Of a DNA stretch of 27,466 bases, positions 1 to 6,435 are shown one piece after another (within the stretch, counting starts at the first letter, position 1; every line of letters starts with the position of its first letter). Origin of the DNA: JBMOPD01 sp049323615 (GTDB taxonomy: Bacteria > Bacillota > Desulfotomaculia > Desulfotomaculales > Desulfocucumaceae); NCBI GenBank assembly GCA_049323615.1, contig JBMOPD010000083.1:1-27466 (forward strand), written 5' to 3'. The notes beneath the pieces were generated by a model. That model worked only from the letters and a program-made list of their open reading frames with translations, was not told the DNA's origin and made no database searches. Both the position numbers and the translations under genes were made by a program.

Positions 1-7
1 GCGGCGG

Positions 8-38
8 GAATCCAGAATTCAGAATCCAGAATCCAGAA
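8..38. repeat. Heptanucleotide tandem repeat (GAATYCA)n
   Basis: Four consecutive 7-base units of the form GAATCCA or GAATTCA, followed by GAAT. The 17 bases GGGAATCCAGAATTCAG at 6-22 recur exactly at 445-461 and, inverted, at 805-821. A 16-base inverted match lies at 5667-5682. The window starts inside the GCGGCGGG that also precedes the copy at 445, so the left edge probably continues the same repeat context. Confidence 0.8.
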
Positions 39-129
39 TGCTTACAGCCTTTCCTAAAGCCCGGCTCCTTCTTTTGGGACGTACAATATTTTAGAGGTTG
101 CTATCGAAAGGGAGAAGGCATCAATCGGG

Positions 130-302
130 CGATATTACCGGAGACTGTTACAGTCTCTTGCGAATGAGCCGGAACGGATGACGATTTGGACGCCGGATGC
201 GGCCAAAAGCCCGAGAGCCGCATGGACGCGGCGTTCGAGGGCGCTCGGCTTCCGTCGGCAAAGAGCTATAGAGACTGTTCAGTCGCAGGTCGGGTTCGCG
301 AG
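130..302 (+). ncRNA. Structured repeat element, copy A (putative RNA)
   Basis: This copy aligns along its length with copy B at 570-745. Shared blocks include a CTCTTGCGAA-like segment, a GCGGCC hairpin, AAGCCCGA, GGACGCGG, GAGGGCG and ATAGAG..GTTCA.CGCAGG. Helices: TTTGGACGC (185-193) pairs with GCGGCCAAA (199-207), and CAGTCTC (151-157) can pair at long range with GAGACTG (271-277). The same helices exist in copy B with different bases but matching complementarity, which indicates selection on RNA structure. There is no ORF attached. The strand is chosen by motif orientation only, and the ends are approximate. It may be a HEARO/omega-RNA-like orphan element, but that class assignment is a guess from memory. 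Confidence 0.5.
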
Positions 303-403
303 TGCGATGTCTTCTCCAATGCGCCATAAAGCTATTATGGGGTTTGTATTCAAAACAAAGGTTACTTTAGTACTTTAAATCGACATATACTTTCTTTAAC
401 GGT

Positions 404-427
404 AAAAAAGCCGCCCTTGCGGGCGGC
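404..427 (-). terminator. Rho-independent terminator
   Basis: Read on the minus strand, this is the hairpin GCCGCCC-GCAA-GGGCGGC followed by six T residues. It faces transcripts arriving from the minus-strand ykuS/phosphoribosyltransferase genes at 850-1809, although it lies more than 400 bases beyond ykuS, or it may end transcription of the intervening element. Confidence 0.8.
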
Positions 428-470
428 GCCGCTGTTCCAGCGGCGGGAATCCAGAATTCAGAATCCAGAA
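428..470. repeat. Hairpin plus heptanucleotide repeat
   Basis: A small perfect hairpin, GCCGCTG-TTC-CAGCGGC (428-444), runs directly into heptad units GAATCCA/GAATTCA (447-470). The bases GCGGCGGGAATCCAGAATTCAG are the same as those at the very start of the window. Bases 445-461 form a perfect 17-bp inverted repeat with 805-821. Confidence 0.75.
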
Positions 471-569
471 TGGGTAAGACGGAATGAAGGTATTTTCATG
501 ATTCGTACCCTTAAAATACTCACCCTTTCGGAGTGTACGGAGGGGGGAGGACCTTTCAGCCCGGAGCGC

Positions 570-745
570 AAATACCGGAGGTTGTTATCCGGCTCTTGGC
601 GAAGGAGCGTACGGAATGCCGGCCCGGCCGCAGGACGCGGCCGGGAGCCCGAACCGAGGCAGGACGCGGAGTTGAGGGCGGCCGGCATGACTGTAAGCGG
701 CGAGCATAGAGCCGGTTCAACCGCAGGATCGAAAGCCCGGGCTGA
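570..745 (+). ncRNA. Structured repeat element, copy B (putative RNA)
   Basis: GC-rich and highly foldable. A 9-bp hairpin CCCGGCCGC (623-631)/GCGGCCGGG (637-645) is nested inside a 9-bp helix ATGCCGGCC (616-624)/GGCCGGCAT (680-688), with two bases shared, so the helices compete at the junction. CCGGCTC (589-595) pairs with GAGCCGG (709-715), and CGGTT-C-AACCG forms a local hairpin just after. The distance between the two long-range arms is 120 bases, exactly as in copy A. No protein gene is attached. It sits between inverted 17-bp repeats (445-461, 805-821), so it could be a non-autonomous mobile element. Confidence 0.55.
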
Positions 746-804
746 AAACCGCACCCCCGGCCACAGATTTTCATTGTCCGTGGCGCCGCATCGCAGCATG
801 CAGT

Positions 805-821
805 CTGAATTCTGGATTCCC
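805..821. repeat. Inverted copy of the heptad repeat
   Basis: CTGAATTCTGGATTCCC is the exact reverse complement of 445-461, giving a 17-bp inverted pair around element B with about 377 bases end to end. Confidence 0.85.
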
Positions 822-849
822 ACAGGATAAGGTCTTCAGAATGAGGTGT

Positions 850-1086
850 TTACAATCTTATTTCCCTGAGCCTCCGGATAATGTCCCCGGCAGTTTTTCC
901 GCTGGCGTCAATAACCGGGGCAGTGTCGGCGATATCCTGCATGTTCATCACATTATTGTCCAGCCCGCTGATAATAATGGCGTCCACATTCTGTCCCCGG
1001 TAGGGGGAGACCACCTCATATCCCTCTTTTTTCAACATTTCCCTGAGATTGTCGGAAATCCCCTCTTCCACCGCCACCTTTTTCAA
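850..1086 (-). CDS. ykuS: YkuS / UPF0180 family protein
   Basis: A 78-residue protein with the family's typical size and features: N-terminal MKKVAVEEGISDNL, a central 'GYEVVSP' strand, and 'DAIIISGLDNNVMNMQD' near residues 35-51. The fold is expected to be small and alpha/beta, and the cellular role of the family is not established. Translation probably starts at a TTG at 1084-1086, because an upstream GGAGGT lies 9 bases before it and there is no nearer ATG/GTG. It follows the phosphoribosyltransferase gene on the same strand with about 66 bases between, so the two could be co-transcribed. I know of no functional link between them. Confidence 0.85.
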   Translation of the reverse strand: MKKVAVEEGISDNLREMLKKEGYEVVSPYRGQNVDAIIISGLDNNVMNMQDIADTAPVIDASGKTAGDIIRRLREIRL

Positions 1087-1152
1087 AAGTTCAACACCTC
1101 CGTACAGATATGGCTTTATCCATGGGCTTATTTTTTGGTGGCGGAGATTATT

Positions 1153-1809
1153 TTATACGCCCCGGTTTTTCTTCCCTTTATGGCGGGCCAGGATGGATAA
1201 TACTTCGCGGTCGCCGGTCTGGTTGAAATCAAGGAAAAATTGTCCCACCGCGTAGAAATTTTCAGGCGCATGCAGGCAGACAACCTCATCGGCCACCTCG
1301 CCGAACAGTTCCAGGGTGTCCGGCGGGGCCACGGGGACCGCTATCACAAGCCTGGCCGGGTGCAGGGTGTTTCTGGCAAACCGGGCGGCGGCCAGCATGG
1401 TGTAGCCGGTGGCGGCGCCGTCATCGACCAGGATGAGGCTGTTATTTTTGAAATCAGGGTAATCCGTGCTGCCCCGGTAGCTGGTCATCCGCCTGTCAAT
1501 TTCCCTGACCTCGCTTTCAATCAGTTCATCCAGGTCCTTTTTATTTATTCCGAGAAGCGAAACCAATCTTTCATTCAGGTAAGTCGATCCATCCTGGGCC
1601 ACGGCCCCTACGGCCATTTCCGGGTTCAGGGGGGCGCCTATTTTCCGGGGCACAATCAGGTCCAAAGAGGCGTTAAGTTCCTCCGCCACCACGTCCCCCA
1701 CCACCACACCCCCCCTGGGAATGCACAGAACGACGGCATCAGGCAGGGACAGCTTTTTCAGTTTGGCGGCCAGCCTTGCGCCGGCGTCGGATCTGTCTGT
1801 GAAGCGCAT
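1153..1809 (-). CDS. Phosphoribosyltransferase domain protein (COG1926-like)
   Basis: A 218-residue type I phosphoribosyltransferase fold. The PRPP-binding motif is visible as 'ILVDDGAATG' around residue 125, and an N-terminal 'VVLCIPRGGVVVG' segment provides the pyrophosphate-binding loop, as in the stand-alone 'predicted phosphoribosyltransferase' family. The substrate base is unknown, and these proteins are not confidently purine or pyrimidine salvage enzymes. I chose the ATG at 1809 rather than the longer frame to 1857 because AGGAGG lies 7 bases before it and the protein then begins MRFTDRSDAG, where family members usually start. It is upstream of ykuS on the same strand and divergent from larC. 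Confidence 0.85.
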   Translation of the reverse strand: MRFTDRSDAGARLAAKLKKLSLPDAVVLCIPRGGVVVGDVVAEELNASLDLIVPRKIGAPLNPEMAVGAVAQDGSTYLNERLVSLLGINKKDLDELIESEVREIDRRMTSYRGSTDYPDFKNNSLILVDDGAATGYTMLAAARFARNTLHPARLVIAVPVAPPDTLELFGEVADEVVCLHAPENFYAVGQFFLDFNQTGDREVLSILARHKGKKNRGV

Positions 1810-1860
1810 ATCAGAACCTCCTGAATAAGAGGGTGTTTGTGATTTTAGTATACACATAAT

Positions 1861-1889
1861 TTGACAGCATAGTAGAGGTGGTATAAAAT
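1861..1889 (+). promoter_or_regulatory. Probable sigma-A promoter of larC
   Basis: TTGACA (1861-1866), a 17-base spacer and TAAAAT (1884-1889), about 48 bases upstream of the larC start. The -35 is a perfect match and the -10 has one mismatch. An alternative TATAAA register would have a 15-base spacer. Confidence 0.6.
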
Positions 1890-1937
1890 TTTTTCATGCG
1901 ATAGAGGATAAGCTTTTTCTGAAAGTAGGGGTTATCT

Positions 1938-3125
1938 GTGAAAATCCTTTACTTTGACTGTTTTTCCGGAATAAGCGGTGATATGTGCCTGGGCGCCCTC
2001 ATTGACGCCGGGGTTGACAGCGGCTGGCTGGAGCAGGAGCTGCGCAGCCTTCCGGTACGGCACTGGGACATGAAGGTGGCCAGGGAAAACAGCCGGGGGA
2101 TAGAAGGCACCAGGGTCAAAATAACCGTTGCGGAAGACCACCAGCCCCACCGGCAGATGAGCGAAATAAAAGCCCTTATAGTGGGGAGCTCCCTGCCGGA
2201 AAGGGCCAGGAACATCGCCTTAAATATCTTTCAAAGGCTGGCCGGGGCCGAGGGAAAGGTTCACGGGGTGCCTGCCGGCCAGGTTCACTTCCACGAGGTG
2301 GGGGCGGTGGACTCCATTATCGATATAGTGGGAACCTCCCTGGCTCTCGATTTTCTGAAGGTGGACCGGGTGTTATTTTCTCCCCTTCCCCCGGGCAAAG
2401 GCTATATAAACTGCCGCCACGGCCTGCTGCCGGTGCCCGCCCCGGCCACGGCGGAACTGCTGAAGGGTGTGCCGTTAAGCGGCCTTGACGCCGAGGGCGA
2501 ACTGGTCACTCCCACCGGGGCTGCCATTGTCGCCACCATGGCCGACGGGTTCGGCCCCCTGCCGGAGATGACGGTGGAGTCGGTGGGTTACGGGCTGGGC
2601 AGCAAGGATTTCGGAATTCCCAACTTTCTCAGGGTGTTTGTGGGCAAATCCCGGGAAGAGGCATCCGGTTATGGCCATGACACCGTGCTGGTAATGGAGA
2701 CGAATATCGATGACATGAATCCGGAACTCACGGGCCATGTGGTGGAGAGGCTTTTTGCCCGGGGCGCCCTGGACGTGTTCATGACGGCGATTCACATGAA
2801 AAAGGGCAGGCCGGGCAGCCTGCTTACCGTTTTGTGCCGCCCTCAGGACAAGGAACCTTTATTGAAAATACTGTTTGAGGAAACCACCACCCTGGGGGTC
2901 AGATTCCGCGAGGAACGCCGGGCGGTCCTGGGCAGGCGCGTGGAGGAGGTAACCACCCCTTATGGAAAGGTCGGGATAAAAACCGCCCTGGGGAGCGACG
3001 GCCGGCGCCTGAAGTCGGCGCCGGAATACGAGGACTGTAAAAAAATCGCCCTGGAAAAGGGCGTTCCCGTAAAGTCCGTATATGAAGCGGCCCTGCTGGC
3101 CATTCTGTCACGGGAAGAGGATTAA
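1938..3125 (+). CDS. larC: Nickel-pincer cofactor chelatase LarC
   Basis: A 395-residue protein of the LarC (DUF111) family. LarC inserts nickel into pyridinium-3,5-bisthiocarboxylic acid mononucleotide, the last step in making the nickel-pincer cofactor of lactate racemase-like enzymes. Visible family features are the N-terminal 'DCFSGISGDM', the His/Glu-rich 'VHFHEVGAVDSIIDI' near residues 114-128, 'TPTGAAI' in the middle, and the C-terminal 'MKKGRPGSLL' block. In Lactobacillus the gene is split and needs a programmed frameshift; here one continuous frame covers both halves. The start is GTG at 1938 with only a weak AGGGG upstream. No larA, larB or larE lies nearby. Confidence 0.93.
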   Translation: MKILYFDCFSGISGDMCLGALIDAGVDSGWLEQELRSLPVRHWDMKVARENSRGIEGTRVKITVAEDHQPHRQMSEIKALIVGSSLPERARNIALNIFQRLAGAEGKVHGVPAGQVHFHEVGAVDSIIDIVGTSLALDFLKVDRVLFSPLPPGKGYINCRHGLLPVPAPATAELLKGVPLSGLDAEGELVTPTGAAIVATMADGFGPLPEMTVESVGYGLGSKDFGIPNFLRVFVGKSREEASGYGHDTVLVMETNIDDMNPELTGHVVERLFARGALDVFMTAIHMKKGRPGSLLTVLCRPQDKEPLLKILFEETTTLGVRFREERRAVLGRRVEEVTTPYGKVGIKTALGSDGRRLKSAPEYEDCKKIALEKGVPVKSVYEAALLAILSREED

Positions 3126-3155
3126 TATTTCAACTTAAACCCTGCTTATAAGCTT

Positions 3156-3851
3156 TCATATGGCGATCCCGTACCTCTGCTTAACCAGCACCAGGACGAC
3201 TATCACCACCAGGGCCGGCAGCAGGTTGCCCACCCTGACTTCCTTCAGGCCCAGTATGTTTATCCCTATCCCAACGATCAGGAGGCCCCCGGCGGCGGTC
3301 AGCTCTTTTATTACCTCCCCGTTCAAAAGCTCCTTAAAAGTGCCGGCCAGAAGGGTGATCATCCCCTGGTACAAAAAGACCGGCACGACCGAAAAGATCA
3401 CCCCGATACCCATGGTGGAGGTGAAGATAACCGCGGAGATGCCGTCCAGGGCCGATTTGACAAAAAGTATGGACGGGTTTCCGTTCAGCCCGTCTTCTAT
3501 TGGTCCCAGGATGGCCATGGCCCCCACGCAGTAGATCAGGCTGGAGGTTATAAAAGCCCTGGCGATTTTGCTTTCTTCGCCGCCAAACCTTGTTTCCAGC
3601 CGGTTTCCCACGGCTGCCAGGTATTTTTCAATATTTATGACCTGTCCTATGATTCCCCCCGCCACCATGCTGATTATAACCAGTAAGATATTGCCGGTTT
3701 TCAGGGCCATCTGCCCGCCGATCAGTAAAACGGAGAGGCCCAACCCCTGCATTACCGTGTCTTTAACAGAATCAGGGATTCCTCTCCTCAGGACTATCCC
3801 CACCAGGCTCCCTGCGGCGATGGCGGCAACATTTGCAATTGTACCGATCAA
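3156..3851 (-). CDS. DUF554 family integral membrane protein
   Basis: A 231-residue, very hydrophobic protein of the DUF554 (YdfK/YqgA) family. It begins 'IGTIANVAAIAAGSLVGI' and contains 'ALDGISAVIFTSTMGIGV' in the middle, both typical, with roughly six or seven predicted membrane segments ending in a short Lys/Arg tail. A transport-like role has been suggested for the family but the substrate is unknown. The start is TTG at 3849-3851, preceded by GGGGAG with 8 bases of spacing, and no ATG fits. It is convergent with larC (30-base gap) and lies just downstream of parB and parS on the same strand. Confidence 0.88.
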   Translation of the reverse strand: MIGTIANVAAIAAGSLVGIVLRRGIPDSVKDTVMQGLGLSVLLIGGQMALKTGNILLVIISMVAGGIIGQVINIEKYLAAVGNRLETRFGGEESKIARAFITSSLIYCVGAMAILGPIEDGLNGNPSILFVKSALDGISAVIFTSTMGIGVIFSVVPVFLYQGMITLLAGTFKELLNGEVIKELTAAGGLLIVGIGINILGLKEVRVGNLLPALVVIVVLVLVKQRYGIAI

Positions 3852-3890
3852 AACTTCAACTCCCCGTTAATAAACGCTAAAGATTCCTTT

Positions 3891-3906
3891 TGTTTCACGT
3901 GAAACA
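3891..3906. promoter_or_regulatory. parS centromere site
   Basis: TGTTTCACGTGAAACA is a perfect 16-bp palindrome identical to the canonical Firmicute parS bound by ParB/Spo0J. It lies 3 bases beyond the parB stop codon. I saw no second copy in this window. Confidence 0.97.
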
Positions 3907-3909
3907 TTT

Positions 3910-4779
3910 TCAGGAAGGCCGCGCGTTCTTCTCTTCTTTCAACCAGTTTAAAAACCTGACCATTTCCCCCGTATTTTCAAAATCCATCACCACTCTCCCG
4001 CCGCCTTCCTTTGCCTCCCTTACTTTTACCCTGGCGGCCAGGATGGCGTTCAAATCCTTCTCCAGCAGCATGTATTCCCTGTTTTTTCCCCTTATTCTCC
4101 TTACTCCCGCCCTTACCGCGGCCATGTTTTTAACCAACAGCTCGGCCTGTCTTACATTCATCTGGTTCTTGATTATTTTTTTAGCCGCCGCCACCTGGCG
4201 GCTTTTTTCATTAAGCCCCAGTATGGCCCTGGCGTGGCCGGGGGACAGCTGGTTTTCCAGCAACAGCTTCTTAATTTCTTCCGGCAGGGAGAGGAGCCTT
4301 ACCATGTTTCCCACAAAGGGCCTGCTTTTACCCACCCTTTTTGACACTTCTTCCTGGGTCAGGCCGAATTCCTCCATTAAAGTCTTATATGCCCCGGCCT
4401 CTTCAAGGGGATTTAGGTTTTCCCGCTGGACATTTTCGATCAGGGCTACGGCGGCGGCCTCAAGGTCTTCGTAATCCCTGATTACGGCGGGTATCTTCTG
4501 CATGCCCAGGATGCGGCAGGCCCGCCATCTTCTTTCCCCGGCGATCAGCTCATACTTTCCGTCCGCCAGGGGCCTCACCACCACCGGCTGGACTATGCCG
4601 TGCTCTTCGATTGACCCGGCCAGCTCCGCCAACTTTTCGTCGTTCAGAACCTGCCGCGGCTGCCTGGGATTTGGTATCACGTCCTCAATATTGACTTCCC
4701 TCAGCCTGCCGTCCTTTTCCACCGAGGCTCCCGGCAGCAGCGCTTCCAGCCCCTTGCCCAGGCCTCTCTTTTTAATCAA
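3910..4779 (-). CDS. parB: Chromosome partitioning protein ParB (Spo0J)
   Basis: A 289-residue ParB CTPase/DNA clamp that loads at parS and spreads to organise and segregate origins. Visible parts: N-terminal 'GLGKGLEALLPG' (the segment that stimulates ParA), the ParB/Srx domain with 'NPRQPRQ' and 'ELIAGERRWRA' (the CTP-binding box), 'ALIENVQRENLNPLEEA', then a helix-turn-helix 'LTQEEVSKRVGKSRPFVGN' and a C-terminal dimerisation region. I place the start at TTG 4777-4779, which overlaps the parA end by 8 bases and begins with the conserved KKRGLGKGL. The longer frame to 4821 lies inside parA and adds unrelated residues. Its target parS is immediately downstream. Confidence 0.96.
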   Translation of the reverse strand: MIKKRGLGKGLEALLPGASVEKDGRLREVNIEDVIPNPRQPRQVLNDEKLAELAGSIEEHGIVQPVVVRPLADGKYELIAGERRWRACRILGMQKIPAVIRDYEDLEAAAVALIENVQRENLNPLEEAGAYKTLMEEFGLTQEEVSKRVGKSRPFVGNMVRLLSLPEEIKKLLLENQLSPGHARAILGLNEKSRQVAAAKKIIKNQMNVRQAELLVKNMAAVRAGVRRIRGKNREYMLLEKDLNAILAARVKVREAKEGGGRVVMDFENTGEMVRFLNWLKEEKNARPS

Positions 4780-5533
4780 TGCCCAACACTTCCTTTGCCA
4801 GTTCCTGGTACACCTCTGCACCCTTCGACCTGCGGTCGTAAACCATCACCGGCTTGCCGTGACTGGGCGCCTCGCTCAGGCGCACGTTCCTGGGTACTAT
4901 GCTCCGGTATACCTTGTTCTTGAAATACCGCTTCACTTCGTCCACCACCTGGATGCTCAGGTTGGTCCTGCCGTCGAACATTGTCAGCAGGACGCCTTCT
5001 ATCTGCAAATCCCTGTTTATATTTTCCTGCACCAGGCTGATGGTGTTGATCAGCTGCCCCACACCTTCAAGGGCATAGAACTCGCACTGTATGGGAATGA
5101 GCACCGAGTCGGCGGCCGCCATGGCGTTTATGGTGAGCAGACCCAGGGAGGGGGGGCAGTCTATAATCAGCATATCATACCGGTCCCTGATTTCCCCGGT
5201 TACCTTCTTAAGCAGGTATTCCCTTCCCTCTATGCCCACCATTTCTATCTCGGCGCCGGCCAGGTCAATCCTTGAAGGCAGCACAAACAGGTTTTCAACG
5301 GGGCTCTGCACGACAACATTTTCCGCCTGCACACCGTTGATCAGGACATCGTAGACGGTATATTCCAGGTCTTCCTTGGCTATTCCCAGCCCGCTGGTGG
5401 CATTTCCCTGAGGGTCCATGTCCACCAGCAATACCCGGTGTCCCATCAGGGAAATCCAGGCTGCCAGGTTGACGGCAGTGGTGGTTTTGGCAACCCCGCC
5501 CTTCTGGTTGGCAATGGTGATTATTTTACCCAA
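4772..5533 (-). CDS. parA: Chromosome partitioning ATPase ParA (Soj)
   Basis: A 253-residue ParA/MinD-type ATPase that works with ParB in origin segregation and, in Bacillus, modulates DnaA. The deviant Walker A is 'KGGVAKTTT' near residues 11-19, with Ala where Gly is most common. The Walker A' 'VLLVDMDPQGNATSGLG' and Walker B 'MLIIDCPPSLGLLT' are intact. The start is TTG at 5531-5533, preceded by AAAGGAG at 8 bases. It is the first gene of a parA-parB pair whose frames overlap by 8 bases. A GGGATTG heptad repeat lies shortly upstream. Confidence 0.96.
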   Translation of the reverse strand: MGKIITIANQKGGVAKTTTAVNLAAWISLMGHRVLLVDMDPQGNATSGLGIAKEDLEYTVYDVLINGVQAENVVVQSPVENLFVLPSRIDLAGAEIEMVGIEGREYLLKKVTGEIRDRYDMLIIDCPPSLGLLTINAMAAADSVLIPIQCEFYALEGVGQLINTISLVQENINRDLQIEGVLLTMFDGRTNLSIQVVDEVKRYFKNKVYRSIVPRNVRLSEAPSHGKPVMVYDRRSKGAEVYQELAKEVLGID

Positions 5534-5555
5534 TCAACGCACTCCTTTAAAAACA

Positions 5556-5569
5556 GGGATTGGGGATTG
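5556..5569. repeat. Heptad repeat GGGATTG x2
   Basis: Two tandem copies of GGGATTG upstream of the parA start. The period is 7, as in the other intergenic repeats of this window, although the unit is different. Confidence 0.6.
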
Positions 5570-5660
5570 GAGTAAATAGTTAACCGAAAAGTTATTCAAC
5601 GAAAATAATTTATATCCTTCTTCTGACAAAAAACCCCTCTGGAAATGAATTGGTTTCTTC

Positions 5661-5682
5661 TGGATTCTGAATTCTGGATTCC
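5661..5682. repeat. Heptad repeat between parA and rsmG
   Basis: TGGATTC-TGAATTC-TGGATTC, three heptads. CTGAATTCTGGATTCC (5667-5682) matches 805-820 in the same orientation. It lies just beyond the rsmG stop codon. Confidence 0.75.
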
Positions 5683-5703
5683 GCTTTCATCTATGCAATT
5701 CTT

Positions 5704-6435
5704 CTACATAATCGGTCTCTTGGCGGGCATGCCGGCCCGCCGCGGGTATTTTTCCGGTGTCGCCCCGGCCTTCCTGATCAGCAAAAGTGTTCTTTCCTCG
5801 TTGACCAGCGGCAGCTTAAACCTCTCCATCCTTTCCATCTCTCCCCCCATAAGACTGATGGCCTTCCGGGAGGCGGCCAGTTCCTCACCCGCATCAGGCC
5901 CCTTCATGGACAGGAACCATCCCCCCGCCCTGACCAGGGGGAGGCACAGCTCCGCCAGCACATTCAAAGGCGCCACCGCCCTGCTCACCACTATGTCGGC
6001 CTTTTCCCTGAACTCCCCGGCCCGGCCCATATTCTCGGCCCTGTCCCATCTGGCCCAGGCCCGCTTAATACCCAGCCTTTTCAGCAATTCGTTTAAAAAA
6101 TCAACTTTTTTTTTCACCGCATCCACCAGCAGCAGGTCCATTTCAGGGCTGTATATCTTGAGGGGAACCCCCGGAAAGCCCGCGCCGGTTCCCACATCAA
6201 TGACATACCGGTTACTCAGCTCAAGGATTCCGGTACAGCTCAAAGAGTCAAGGAAATGCTTGGCCGCCGCTTCCCTTTCCTCCGTTATAGCGGTAAGGTT
6301 GTATTTTTCATTTTCTTCCACCAATATTTTATAATACCGGCTGAAGGCGGCCAGTTTCCCCCGGTCCAGCTCAATCCCCATTTCCCGCGCTCCGCCTGCC
6401 AGGTATTCTTCCAGTACTCCCGCCAACTCAGTCAC
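5704..6435 (-). CDS. rsmG: 16S rRNA (guanine-N7) methyltransferase RsmG
   Basis: A 243-residue SAM-dependent methyltransferase that modifies G527 (E. coli numbering) of 16S rRNA. The SAM-binding motif is 'VIDVGTGAGFPGVPLKI' near residues 77-93. 'NLTAITEEREAAAKHFLDSL' and 'DIVVSRAVAPL' are hallmark RsmG segments. I chose GTG at 6433-6435, which overlaps the mnmG stop in GTGACTGA with AAGGGG just before it and gives the normal family length. The longer frame to 6477 lies within mnmG. It is the last gene of the mnmE-mnmG-rsmG group. Confidence 0.95.
   Translation of the reverse strand: MTELAGVLEEYLAGGAREMGIELDRGKLAAFSRYYKILVEENEKYNLTAITEEREAAAKHFLDSLSCTGILELSNRYVIDVGTGAGFPGVPLKIYSPEMDLLLVDAVKKKVDFLNELLKRLGIKRAWARWDRAENMGRAGEFREKADIVVSRAVAPLNVLAELCLPLVRAGGWFLSMKGPDAGEELAASRKAISLMGGEMERMERFKLPLVNEERTLLLIRKAGATPEKYPRRAGMPAKRPIM

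Larger units (their letters stand above)
1..849. other. Gene-free left edge: repeats and structured elements
   Basis: I see no convincing protein gene here. Open frames exist on both strands but have low-complexity, Arg/Pro/Ser-rich translations and no family resemblance, and they run through hairpins and repeats. The stretch holds heptanucleotide repeats at 8-38, 448-470 and 805-821, two diverged copies of a structured element at about 130-300 and 570-745, and a minus-strand terminator at 404-427. It lies downstream of the minus-strand ykuS gene. Confidence 0.7.

Noticed and set aside
417..830. Overlapping 121-137-residue open frames on both strands (and 178-378 plus)
   Set aside because: They run through the structured repeat and the heptad repeats, have compositionally odd translations and no family pattern. 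Open frames are expected by chance in GC-rich DNA.
1..849. CRISPR array
   Set aside because: Repeats are 7-base units without spacers, and no cas genes are present.
4772..5533. ParA with a defective Walker A (Ala in KGGVAKTTT)
   Set aside because: The signature and catalytic lysines are kept, and Ala at this position is, to my knowledge, seen in other functional ParA proteins.
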